Position numbers and translations under genes: made by a program
Shown here: positions 44,701 to 52,677 of the stretch, piece by piece
How the letters are laid out: every line of letters begins with the position of its first letter
Position numbering within the stretch: position 1 is the first letter of the stretch
The notes under the pieces: model-generated
Databases searched by the model: none
What the model was told of the DNA's origin: nothing
Seen by the model: only the letters and a program-made list of their open reading frames with translations
DNA from: JAFMPW01 sp041743085
GTDB lineage: Bacteria > Bacteroidota > Bacteroidia > Flavobacteriales > Flavobacteriaceae
Assembly: GCA_041743085.1 (NCBI GenBank)
Contig: JBGTNL010000084.1
Coordinates: 62,001-126,000, forward strand
Length of the DNA: 64,000 nt
Reading direction: 5' to 3'

Positions 44701-45863
44701 TACTTCAAGGGCTTAAAGAAAAAAAGTTCATGATCTGGTAGCAATCCGGGATGAAGGATTGCCACGAGATCCTTCAGTACCAAATCCGGTCTGTTCGGGC
44801 CCAATTCGTAGTACAGCAATCCACCCGTTTCCCCCGTGGTGCTTGCGAAGGTATAGACTTTCTTCTTTTGAAATGCTTCAAACTGAACATAGTGTCTGTT
44901 CGCCTTTTTCATTTCTTCATACGAAGTAAATTGAGATGGTGAGACCCAGTAATCAACATCTTTCGCTTTGTCCAAAACACTCTCCAGGCTAAGGGACAAA
45001 CTTCCTGTTTCCGGGGTGTTTTCCCATAAGTAGCGGACGTTGGCATCTTTTAAAAATTGTGCGGCCCAACTATTCCCTCCCGGCAGATACCACACATCCT
45101 TATACAAAGCGCCACTAAGGACCGTTGGTTTCTGGTCGGCTTTGGACGCACTTGCCTTAGCGGCATTGTAGGAAGTTTCAATTTCCGAGAAAATACTATC
45201 CGCTTTTTTTTCCAGGCCAAAGAAAGGTGCAAAGAATTTTATCCATTCGGCTTTCCCCAAAGGGGTTTCTTCCGTCCAGTCTCCATTATAGACCACAGGA
45301 ATGTTGGAGCCTTGCAGCGTTTCGTACGCCTTGTTCCGATTGTTTATACTAAAGCCGATGACCACCTCGGGATTTAGGGCTATTGCCATTTCCGTATTTA
45401 TAGATTCATTGCTCCCTAAATCCTGAACTTCCCCTGCTTCTATGCGCTGCCTGGTGGCTTTGGAAGAAATATATTGAGTCTCCGGAAAACCTACTAATTT
45501 GTCACCGACTCCCAGCAATTCCAAAGCCGGTATATGGGTGGTGGAAGTTACGACCAGCCGTTCAACGGGCGTCGTTACAATGGCATCGTACACATGCCTG
45601 TTCAAGCTTGTATGCGCCAGTATTTTCCTTGGAACCAGGGCATAGGTAAAAGCCGTTTCGGCATTGGGCCAGGGCGAAGTAATTTCTATTGTGGTAATTC
45701 CCGACTCCGAACTATTGATGGTAAAACCCCTGGCGTGTGCTACCCGGACTTCCTTTTGACTCGCCGGGGGCAACATTATCTCTTTTTTTTCCTGCTTGCA
45801 GGCCAGAATAATGAATGCTACAATAACGAGGGCGGCGTTTTTGAAATGGACGAAATCAGACAT
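44700..45863 (-). CDS. ABC transporter substrate-binding lipoprotein (corrinoid/siderophore type)
   Basis: 387 residues from the ATG at 45863, which yields a correct lipoprotein signal (lipobox IILAC); the upstream ATG at 45911 would bury it. The mature protein is a class III binding protein: PVERLVVTSTTHIPALELLGVGDKLVGFP in the first lobe, NPEVVIGFSINNRNKAYETLQGSNIPVVYNGDWTEETPLGKAEWIKFFAPFFG, and VDYWVSPSQFTSYEEM in the second lobe. This group delivers cobalamin or iron chelates to BtuC/FecCD permeases. It overlaps the permease gene by one base. The receptor gene is divergent, separated by a dyad and a cobalamin riboswitch. Confidence 0.87.
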   Translation of the reverse strand: MSDFVHFKNAALVIVAFIILACKQEKKEIMLPPASQKEVRVAHARGFTINSSESGITTIEITSPWPNAETAFTYALVPRKILAHTSLNRHVYDAIVTTPVERLVVTSTTHIPALELLGVGDKLVGFPETQYISSKATRQRIEAGEVQDLGSNESINTEMAIALNPEVVIGFSINNRNKAYETLQGSNIPVVYNGDWTEETPLGKAEWIKFFAPFFGLEKKADSIFSEIETSYNAAKASASKADQKPTVLSGALYKDVWYLPGGNSWAAQFLKDANVRYLWENTPETGSLSLSLESVLDKAKDVDYWVSPSQFTSYEEMKKANRHYVQFEAFQKKKVYTFASTTGETGGLLYYELGPNRPDLVLKDLVAILHPGLLPDHELFFFKPLK

Positions 45864-45893
45864 GCTGTCAAAAATAGTATTATTTAATCTTTT

Positions 45894-45962
45894 GCCCTTC
45901 AGTTGAACCAAAATGTTTAACTTCGTCCTGAATTTTGGTTTTTAACGATGAAGGGCATCGTT
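45894..45962. promoter_or_regulatory. Extended imperfect dyad between the divergent uptake genes
   Basis: GCCCTTCA (45894-45901) pairs with TGAAGGGC (45949-45956), and inside it AACCAAAAT (45906-45914) pairs with ATTTTGGTT (45932-45940). A competing hairpin AACGATG-AAGGG-CATCGTT occupies 45944-45962. It lies 5' of the riboswitch and upstream of the substrate-binding protein start, so it could be an operator or a transcript structure. Confidence 0.5.
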
Positions 45963-45967
45963 AAAAT

Positions 45968-46178
45968 TAAAAGGGAATCCAGTGATTTGAAATACGAGAC
46001 CGGAAGAAGGAATTCTTTGGTATTTCTAACTTCGTATTTCAAAAATTCTGGAACTGTTCCCGCAACTGTAAGCTTTGTCCGCCAACTGGCGGATGGCTCT
46101 CATTTCTTCAAATACCACTGTCCGCCGGCCGGCGAACGGGAAGGTCAATGATAGCACGCAAGTCAGGAGACCTGCCAC
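45968..46178 (+). ncRNA. Cobalamin riboswitch
   Basis: The conserved core is unmistakable: AAAAGGGAATCC and AGTG at the 5' side, AACTGTTCCCGCAACTGTAA at 46052-46071, GGGAAGGTCAATGATAG before the end, and the B12 box AAGTCAGGAGACCTGCC at 46160-46176. It binds adenosylcobalamin or a related corrinoid and lowers expression of the TonB-dependent receptor that starts 85 bp downstream. Between AGTG and the AATTCTGGAACTG strand, the P3 region has an unusual insertion that forms a perfect 12-bp helix, TTTGAAATACGA (45986-45997) with TCGTATTTCAAA (46032-46043). A short variable hairpin with GTCCGCC and GGCGGA follows the core. Confidence 0.93.
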
Positions 46179-46262
46179 ATTCAAAAAACTAGTGTAAAAC
46201 TTTCGGGATAAAAGTTTACGTATGGTCGCAGACATACTATTTCCCGCGTATCTATTAACAAA

Positions 46263-48125
46263 ATGAACAAAAGATTAATGTGCCTAATTGTGCCTATTAT
46301 GGCCATTTGGGCTATGGCTGCCCAGCAGCAGGATTCAACGCGACTCCAGTTATTGGATGAGGTTGTAGTAAGTGATTCCAGGTTTGAATTGAAAAGAGAA
46401 TATTCCGGAAAAACGGTTATAAAGATCAATGGTGATGAATTGCAAAGAAATCAGGGAAGGTCGGTCGCAGAACTTATATCCACTAAAAGTGGACTGGAAA
46501 TAGCAGGAAGCCGCAGCCGGCAGGGTGAGATTTTGGGTGTTTTTGCACGCGGAGGCCGGGGAAGACAGGTTCTGGTAATCCTTGATGGGATACGAATATC
46601 CGACCCCTCTTCTTTTTCCCAGGAATATGATCCGAGGTTGCTTTCACTTGCTGATATTGCCTCTATAGAAATAATTAAAGGCGCGGCAAGTACACTTTAC
46701 GGAACCAATGCGGCTACGGCAGTGATAAATATACAAACAAAGGATCCTTCCGCTAAAAGGATCTCAGGAACATTCCAAAGCAGCCTCGGTACCAACCAGA
46801 CAGCGGACGATCAGAATTACAACCTGGCAGACTTCAGCAATAGCGCCAGAATCCACGGAACCCTTAATAAATTGTCCTATTCCATAGGTTTTTCAAATAG
46901 CTTTTCTGACGGACTTTCCTCTATCGCTACCCCGACAAATGAAGAGGACCCTTTTTCCCGTATTAGTGCCGATGTTCGTTTAGGCTATCGGATCGCGGAT
47001 AACTTTAAAATAGGGGTCTATGGCAATCAAACAAAACTGAATACCGAATATGATGAATCCTTCGGATTGATTGATACACCGTATCGATTTTTAAGCGAGC
47101 AAAAGAGAATAGGTCTTGGGTCAACCCTATCGTACCGAAAAGGTGAGATAAATTCGAATATGGCCGTGACGGATTATAATTCTGAAAATATCAGTGCCTT
47201 TCCCAGCAGTTTTTCGGGTAGTAATTACGTACTGGATGTCTATAATAAGTATGTTTTTAACAATTCGATTTATACCATCCTTGGTTTAAATTACGATCAT
47301 GACCAAACGGAATTTGCTGAGACCAAAGATTTTACGCTCCTGGATCCTTATGTAAATGTAGTCTATGTATCACCCTTCGGATTAAACATAAATTCAGGAG
47401 CCCGTCTTAATACGCATTCCGAATACGGGAGCCATTTGGTATATAGTGTTAATCCCTCTTATAGTTTTCCGCTGCAAAATGGATATTTGAAGCTACTGGG
47501 TTCGTATGCCACCTCGTATATAACGCCGTCACTTACGCAACTGTTCGGGGAATTTGGTGCCAATCCGGAACTGGAACCTGAAACCAACCGTACCATTGAA
47601 AGTGGTGTGGAATACTCCGGGAAAGATAAATTGAGGGCAAGCGTCTTGTATTTTAACAGGAAGGAAGAAAATTTTGTGTTTTTTGATAATATTAATTCCC
47701 GGTACCTGAATGCTGAAAATACGGTCAATGCCCAAGGTATTGAAGTAGAATGGAAATGGCGGCCAGGTGATGCCTTCCTGCTAGAGGCGAACTATACGTT
47801 TACGGAACGAAAAGGGGATAATGCTATCCGCATTCCAAAGCATAAAGTGAATACAATGCTGGGATACGCCTTTTCGGAGGCTACATTTGCTTCGGTTCAA
47901 TATGCCTACATTGGAGAGCGTAAGGATACCGATTTTAATACCTTTTCCGATATCGACCTGGAACCGTATTCCCTGATTGGCGCTTATGTATCCCATTCGC
48001 TCATTCCCGATAAGATGAAGGTATTCCTTGCAATCGACAACATTTTTAATACTTCCTATACCGAGGTCCTCGGTTTCAGTACCAGGGGGAGAAATGTCAG
48101 GATGGGGATCAACCTTTCGCTCTAA
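46263..48125 (+). CDS. btuB: TonB-dependent receptor, BtuB-like
   Basis: 620 residues, a compact receptor of BtuB size. Signal peptide (about 1-19, ending AMA), TonB box LDEVVVSD, plug domain (about 40-165: SVAELISTKSGLEIAGSRSRQGEILGVFARGGRGRQVLVILDGIRISDP, IEIIKGAASTLYGTNAATAVINI), then a 22-strand outer-membrane barrel ending in GRNVRMGINLSL with the terminal aromatic/hydrophobic strand. The cobalamin riboswitch in its leader gives strong support for corrinoid uptake. It has no carboxypeptidase-like N-terminal extension, unlike SusC-type receptors. Confidence 0.93.
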   Translation: MNKRLMCLIVPIMAIWAMAAQQQDSTRLQLLDEVVVSDSRFELKREYSGKTVIKINGDELQRNQGRSVAELISTKSGLEIAGSRSRQGEILGVFARGGRGRQVLVILDGIRISDPSSFSQEYDPRLLSLADIASIEIIKGAASTLYGTNAATAVINIQTKDPSAKRISGTFQSSLGTNQTADDQNYNLADFSNSARIHGTLNKLSYSIGFSNSFSDGLSSIATPTNEEDPFSRISADVRLGYRIADNFKIGVYGNQTKLNTEYDESFGLIDTPYRFLSEQKRIGLGSTLSYRKGEINSNMAVTDYNSENISAFPSSFSGSNYVLDVYNKYVFNNSIYTILGLNYDHDQTEFAETKDFTLLDPYVNVVYVSPFGLNINSGARLNTHSEYGSHLVYSVNPSYSFPLQNGYLKLLGSYATSYITPSLTQLFGEFGANPELEPETNRTIESGVEYSGKDKLRASVLYFNRKEENFVFFDNINSRYLNAENTVNAQGIEVEWKWRPGDAFLLEANYTFTERKGDNAIRIPKHKVNTMLGYAFSEATFASVQYAYIGERKDTDFNTFSDIDLEPYSLIGAYVSHSLIPDKMKVFLAIDNIFNTSYTEVLGFSTRGRNVRMGINLSL

Positions 48126-48130
48126 TAAAA

Positions 48131-48152
48131 AAGGCCCGGTTGTCCGGGCCTT
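48131..48152 (-). terminator. Intrinsic terminator between btuB and the S41 peptidase gene
   Basis: AAGGCCCGG-TTGT-CCGGGCCTT is a perfect 9-bp stem with a 4-base loop. In the minus-strand direction it is followed by a run of T (TTTTTTATTA), the classical form, so it should end the S41 peptidase transcript. In the plus direction it could also help terminate btuB. Confidence 0.85.
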
Positions 48153-48173
48153 GAAAGTATAAGGGTATTTTAA

Positions 48174-49667
48174 TTACGGTATAAGGTCTAAATGAATCTC
48201 TTTATCCAGGAACATATTGTCCTTCATTGGCTTAAACATTTTTGAACTGGTAAATAAGTTTACAGGTGATTTTACGGTAAAATCTGTCTTGGACGTTGTT
48301 CCCAATATTTCAGAAATGGCACGTGCCAGTAAAGGCTCATTCATATCGCCAAGTATACCGAGGTTTTCCAGATCCTCATCCAATTCAATATCCGGGGAAA
48401 ATCCGGCAGTATAATCTGAAAAACCCTCGGAATTTTCATTTCTTCCAACTAAGGGCTGAATAGCCCAACTATTATCCGGATTGATCTGACTTTCTCTGGA
48501 TTTAGCGTAAATAAAGGGCGCACCATCCCTTGTCGGGTCGTCTACCATCGTAAGAGAAAATTCATTTTTACCTGTAGTGGTGGTACCAATCTTGATAATC
48601 TCAATATAAGGATTCAGGCCGTTGATGACCAATTCGCTGGCTGAGGCCGTACTTCCCGTGGTAAGTACGTAAACCCTGCTAAGATTCAATGAATTGATAG
48701 GGGTACCGTTTCCTGTTGTGTTCGCAAAATAATCCTCCAGTGCCTTCGGGTCATCTGCCGTAAAAGCGGCCTGGATTTTTGGATTCCATCGTTGACGAAT
48801 GTACAGTTGGTCCGTATTCGTACCATAGATCATACTTGATAACAGGCGAGAGGTATTCACAGATCCGCCCGAATTGTAGCGCATATCCAAAACCAAATCT
48901 GTTACTCCGGCTGCTTTTAACTGTCCGAAGGCATCGTTCAGATCTTCGTCGAATTCATTGGTAAAACCGTTGTACATTAAATATCCTATTTTCTGTCCGC
49001 TAATCTCATACGTAGTGGTTATAAATACCGGATTTTCGACCAACGCTTCTTCCTTGGTCAGCGTTACCTCCTTTCCGTTCGGAGTTATAACACCGTCAGC
49101 AATATCGGCCATGTTTAGTGTATATGCGGCGTTTTCACCAAAAAGAAGGTCGCTGTAATTATCGCGGTTAAGGGTTTGCCCGTCTACTCCGGTAAAAAGG
49201 TCCCCCCTGGCAATATCTTTGGCAGAGGCGTCGGAATTCGCTATTATATACCGTACGTACCCAAATATATCGTCACTATCCGAGAACAAGAAAAGGCCAA
49301 ATTCTACCCCGTTACTTCTGGATATACCAGATAAGTTGTTTGTTAATTCCGTATAATCTTCATTATAAAAACTAAACCGGTCTTCGGTAAATCGCAATTT
49401 GTTATCGAAAAACTGTGCGGGATCTGTTTCGGATTCCAAAAATGCGGTATAGTCTTCGTCTGTTGCGAATCTGTTATCCCCTAGATCGGGGACATCGGCC
49501 TGCCAGAAATACCAGATATTCATGGCTTTCCACATAAAATCTTGTACATTAACATCCGCGGTGGGATTCGGGTCCGGGCCCGTAGGTCCGTCTACGCCAT
49601 CATCGTCTTTCTTGCATCCCATAAATGTTAGACCCATACACAGGAAGAACATAATATATTTTTTCAT
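48174..49667 (-). CDS. S41 family peptidase lipoprotein
   Basis: 497 residues. Lipoprotein signal (lipobox FMGC, Cys18), then an acidic/Pro-Gly linker (KKDDDGVDGPTGPDPNP), a helical N-terminal domain (about 40-115), a PDZ-like region (about 118-200), and the C-terminal-processing-protease domain (about 225-440). The Ser-Lys dyad is S342 in TGSTASASEL and K367 in TTTTGKNEF, with the same 25-residue spacing as in tail-specific proteases. It probably trims or degrades envelope proteins. It is divergent from an ECF sigma operon (about 230 bp apart). Confidence 0.9.
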   Translation of the reverse strand: MKKYIMFFLCMGLTFMGCKKDDDGVDGPTGPDPNPTADVNVQDFMWKAMNIWYFWQADVPDLGDNRFATDEDYTAFLESETDPAQFFDNKLRFTEDRFSFYNEDYTELTNNLSGISRSNGVEFGLFLFSDSDDIFGYVRYIIANSDASAKDIARGDLFTGVDGQTLNRDNYSDLLFGENAAYTLNMADIADGVITPNGKEVTLTKEEALVENPVFITTTYEISGQKIGYLMYNGFTNEFDEDLNDAFGQLKAAGVTDLVLDMRYNSGGSVNTSRLLSSMIYGTNTDQLYIRQRWNPKIQAAFTADDPKALEDYFANTTGNGTPINSLNLSRVYVLTTGSTASASELVINGLNPYIEIIKIGTTTTGKNEFSLTMVDDPTRDGAPFIYAKSRESQINPDNSWAIQPLVGRNENSEGFSDYTAGFSPDIELDEDLENLGILGDMNEPLLARAISEILGTTSKTDFTVKSPVNLFTSSKMFKPMKDNMFLDKEIHLDLIP

Positions 49668-49897
49668 AGTTTTTTTTTAAGAATACCACCAATTATCATT
49701 CCATTGAATAATAATTCATGAAGAAGTTTTAGCAATTTTGGTACTATAGTTACGTAAACTGTGTACATTTAGTTTGCAACTACCTAAAATACTTACATCC
49801 TGAGGAAAAAAAAATAATTTGTAACAAAATTCGTTGTACTTCGTCTTCCTTATGTAAAACGCCATGAATGGTCGCCGCAACAGCTGAACAACTAACA

Positions 49898-50407
49898 ATG
49901 ACGCAATCGGAGTTTTTAAACGTGGTCATGCCTTTTAAGGACAAACTATACCGGCTGGCAAAACGCCTGCTGGTTTCCGCAGAGGAAGCAGAAGATGCCA
50001 CCCAGGAGATTTTGATGAAATTGTGGGCTGAGAACAAGAGAATTGAAAGCTATAGGAACGTTGAGGCTTTTGCGATGACAATGACCAAGAATTTTTGCCT
50101 GGATCGCTTAAAATCCAAACAATCCGGTAATCTTAAATTAGTTCATAGCAATTACACTGATGGGAATACTTCCCTGCAACAACAGATGGAAGCCCGGGAT
50201 AGTGTTAGCTGGGTGGAGCGGATCATGGAGGAATTGCCCGAGCAGCAGAAAATGGTACTCCAGTTAAGGGACATAGAGGAATACGATTACGATGAAATAG
50301 CGGATTTATTGGAAATGCAGCCCACAGCCGTGAGAGTGGCATTATCGAGGGCAAGGAAAACAGTCAGGGAAAAATTAGTTCAAAAACATAGTTATGGAAT
50401 TGGATAA
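49898..50407 (+). CDS. ECF RNA polymerase sigma factor
   Basis: 169 residues from the ATG at 49898; the ATG at 49868 adds ten weakly supported residues. Region 2 has FLNVVMPFKDKLYRLAKRLLVSAEEAEDATQEILMKLW and NVEAFAMTMTKNFCLDRLKS. Region 4 has LPEQQKMVLQLRDIEEYDYDEIADLLEMQPTAVRVALSRARKTVREKL, a full helix-turn-helix for the -35 element. It overlaps the next gene by 14 bp, the usual sign of a partner anti-sigma or regulator. Likely target genes are the DUF4252 genes behind it; the inducing signal is unknown. Confidence 0.92.
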   Translation: MTQSEFLNVVMPFKDKLYRLAKRLLVSAEEAEDATQEILMKLWAENKRIESYRNVEAFAMTMTKNFCLDRLKSKQSGNLKLVHSNYTDGNTSLQQQMEARDSVSWVERIMEELPEQQKMVLQLRDIEEYDYDEIADLLEMQPTAVRVALSRARKTVREKLVQKHSYGIG

Positions 50408-50834
50408 CATAAAAGAATTATTGGAAAAGTACTTTGAGGCAACCACTACGGATGCCGAAGAAAGCACCCTAAGGGCGTATTTTTCCCGGGAAAAAGTAGC
50501 TCCGCAGTTGGAGCAATACAAACCCATGTTCACCTACTTTTCCAAAGCCAGGGAAGAACGTTTTACAAGGCCGCTCCCTGTAATGGAACCCCGAAAGAAT
50601 CATAACCTAAGATGGGTTTCCGTGGCAGCCGTAGCAGTTTTGGCGTTGGGTATCTATTTTGGTAAAAATTACGAAGACCAACGGGAGAAAGAACAGGAAC
50701 AGGCCCTTTATGCCTATAATGAAACCAAAAAGGCATTGGACCTATTAGCGGAGAACTTTGGCAAGGGTACCGAAAAAGTAGCCTATTTAAGGGGATTCGA
50801 AGAGACGAAACAAAAAATTTACAATAACAATTAA
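50394..50834 (+). CDS. Probable anti-sigma factor or membrane-linked partner
   Basis: 146 residues. The N-terminal part (1-70) is acidic and helical (MELDNIKELLEKYFEATTTDAEESTLRAYF), one membrane helix (about 73-89, WVSVAAVAVLALGIYFG) follows, then a short C-terminal region with a coiled-coil-like charged stretch. The 14-bp overlap with the sigma gene and the single helix fit an anti-sigma factor that holds the sigma at the membrane, with the C-terminal part in the periplasm. It is not a classical zinc-binding anti-sigma (no HxxxCxxC). Confidence 0.68.
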   Translation: MELDNIKELLEKYFEATTTDAEESTLRAYFSREKVAPQLEQYKPMFTYFSKAREERFTRPLPVMEPRKNHNLRWVSVAAVAVLALGIYFGKNYEDQREKEQEQALYAYNETKKALDLLAENFGKGTEKVAYLRGFEETKQKIYNNN

Positions 50835-50846
50835 AATTCAAATTCA

Positions 50847-51392
50847 ATGAAAAAGTATATAGCAATCGTAGTATTCTCGGTACTACCCCTGGTAGGGTTT
50901 TCGCAGTCCGCTTTCGACAAATTTGAAGACCTGGATGAGGTAACCACCGTAGTTGTCAATGAAAGCATGTTCAAATTATTGAGCAAAATAGATGTTGAAG
51001 TAGATGACCGCGAGGCCAAAGACTTTATGGATATCGCCCAGAGTTTAAAGAGCTTAAAAGTCTTTACCACGGAAGACAAAGGGGTTGGTACAGATATGAA
51101 ATCTTCAGTGGATAAATACCTGAAATCGTCCTCCCTGGACGAATTGATGCGAATTAAAGACAAGGATGCGAATGTGAAATTCTATATTAAAAGCGGTAAA
51201 GACGATGATCACGTGAGTGAATTGTTAATGTTCGTTACCGGCATGAACGCAAATGTAGAGGCCAACGGCAGGAAGTTTGAAACTGTACTTCTTTCCCTTA
51301 CCGGTGATATTGACCTTAACAAGATCAATTCCCTCACCAAGAAAATGAACCTTCCCGAGGAACTCAATAAAGCCGGGAAAAAGAATAATTAA
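50847..51392 (+). CDS. DUF4252 family secreted protein, copy 1
   Basis: 181 residues with a signal peptide (about 1-19, ending GFSQ). The mature protein carries the DUF4252 pattern: FDKFEDLDEVTTVVVNESMFKLLSKI, FMDIAQSLKSLKVFTTEDK, FYIKSGKDDDHVSELLMFVTGM and TVLLSLTGDIDLNKINSLTKKMNLPEEL. The function of the family is unknown; it is frequent in Bacteroidota behind ECF sigma factors. It is 12 bp behind the anti-sigma candidate and is duplicated by the next gene. Confidence 0.87.
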   Translation: MKKYIAIVVFSVLPLVGFSQSAFDKFEDLDEVTTVVVNESMFKLLSKIDVEVDDREAKDFMDIAQSLKSLKVFTTEDKGVGTDMKSSVDKYLKSSSLDELMRIKDKDANVKFYIKSGKDDDHVSELLMFVTGMNANVEANGRKFETVLLSLTGDIDLNKINSLTKKMNLPEELNKAGKKNN

Positions 51393-51422
51393 ATAACACA
51401 TCATCAAATAAAAGCGCACATC

Positions 51423-51971
51423 ATGAAAAAATTAATTTTAATAGTAGCCGCATTCTTCGTTTCGTTCATAGGCTTTTCGCAATCCCTGTTCGATAAGTAC
51501 GAGAAAATGGATAAGGTAGCATCTGTAACTGTAAATAAAAGCATGATCAACCTTTTAGGAGAACTGGGCAATCACACGGACGATGAGGAACTCAGGGATT
51601 TTATGAGTCTTTCAAAAGGATTGGACCAGCTAAAGGTTTTTATTACCGAAGACAAAGCGGTCTCGGCAGACATGAAAACTTCCGTAGACAGCTATTTAAA
51701 ATCAGCTTCCCTGGAAGAGCTAATGCGGGTGAAGGATGACGATACCCATGTGAAGTTCTACATAAAAAATGGCAAGGACGAGAACCATGTGAAAGAGCTA
51801 CTTATGTTTGTTACGGGAATGGACAAAGTGGAAGTGGGTCATGGCGACAGGAATATCGAAACCGTATTACTCTCCGTTACCGGAGATATAGATTTACGGA
51901 AAATTGGGGCACTTACCAAAAAAATGGATCTCCCGGAGGAGTTGAACAAGGCCGGGAAGAAGGGCAAATAG
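51423..51971 (+). CDS. DUF4252 family secreted protein, copy 2
   Basis: 182 residues, signal peptide (about 1-19, ending GFSQ). It matches copy 1 segment by segment: LFDKYEKMDKVASVTVNKSMINLLGEL, FMSLSKGLDQLKVFITEDK, FYIKNGKDENHVKELLMFVTGM, SVTGDIDLRKIGALTKKMDLPEELNKAGKK. A tandem duplication in the same operon (30-bp gap). Predicted periplasmic or surface protein; no enzyme motif seen. Confidence 0.87.
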   Translation: MKKLILIVAAFFVSFIGFSQSLFDKYEKMDKVASVTVNKSMINLLGELGNHTDDEELRDFMSLSKGLDQLKVFITEDKAVSADMKTSVDSYLKSASLEELMRVKDDDTHVKFYIKNGKDENHVKELLMFVTGMDKVEVGHGDRNIETVLLSVTGDIDLRKIGALTKKMDLPEELNKAGKKGK

Positions 51972-52119
51972 TATAGCGGTGAGGAGTAATCAGTATCGAT
52001 AATACCTGGATCACTTGAAATAGGTGCCTTAGGAGATCTAGCTTCGCGAGCTTGCATCGAAGGCACATTTAGCGGTAGCGGTTAATTGCCACCCGGGTTA
52101 AAATCTTAAAACAATAAAA

Positions 52120-52659
52120 ATGAAAATAATTATAAAATGCCTTGCGGTCGTTGCAATTTTTGTGATATCAGCATGTTCTTCACACCAAAGCCTTCAGGAA
52201 TATTATGTGGACAATTCGGAGAACCCGAATTTTATTTCCCTGGATGTGCCGACAAGCATTCTGAATCTCGAGAAAGCGGATCTAACTGACATCCAGCGAG
52301 AAGCCCTGCAATCATTGAAAAAATTAAATGTCCTGGCTTTCAGGAAAACCGCTCAGAATGCCGCAGAGTACAAAGTGGAAAAAGCGAAAGTAAATACCAT
52401 TTTAAAGGATGATGACTTTGTTGAGTTGATGAAATTAAACTCCAAATATGGCAAGGGGGTTATCAAATATCTCGGAGATGAGGATGCAATTGATGAAGTG
52501 ATCATTTTCGGTAACAGCGATGATAAAGGATTTGCCCTTATCCGCGTTTTGGGGAACGATATGAATCCGGCGCACATTGTACATTTAATGCAAGCCATAC
52601 AGAAATCCGATTACAAAGGTGAGGGCCTGGGCGAAATAGGAAAATTTCTTAAGGGGTAA
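52120..52659 (+). CDS. DUF4252 family lipoprotein
   Basis: 179 residues with lipobox ISAC (Cys19). The domain is more divergent than the two upstream copies but shows the same order: FISLDVPTSILNLEKADL, a helix with ALQSLKKLNVLAFRKTA, FVELMKLNSKYGKGVIKYLGDEDAIDEVIIFGNSDDKGFALIRVLGNDMNPAHIVHLMQAI. Together the operon encodes a sigma factor, a likely anti-sigma, two free and one membrane-tethered DUF4252 protein. Gap of about 150 bp to copy 2. Confidence 0.82.
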   Translation: MKIIIKCLAVVAIFVISACSSHQSLQEYYVDNSENPNFISLDVPTSILNLEKADLTDIQREALQSLKKLNVLAFRKTAQNAAEYKVEKAKVNTILKDDDFVELMKLNSKYGKGVIKYLGDEDAIDEVIIFGNSDDKGFALIRVLGNDMNPAHIVHLMQAIQKSDYKGEGLGEIGKFLKG

Positions 52660-52677
52660 ATTTATTGGGAAAAGTTT

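Noticed and set aside
45948..46151. 67-codon frame upstream of the receptor gene
   Set aside because: It is entirely within the cobalamin riboswitch.
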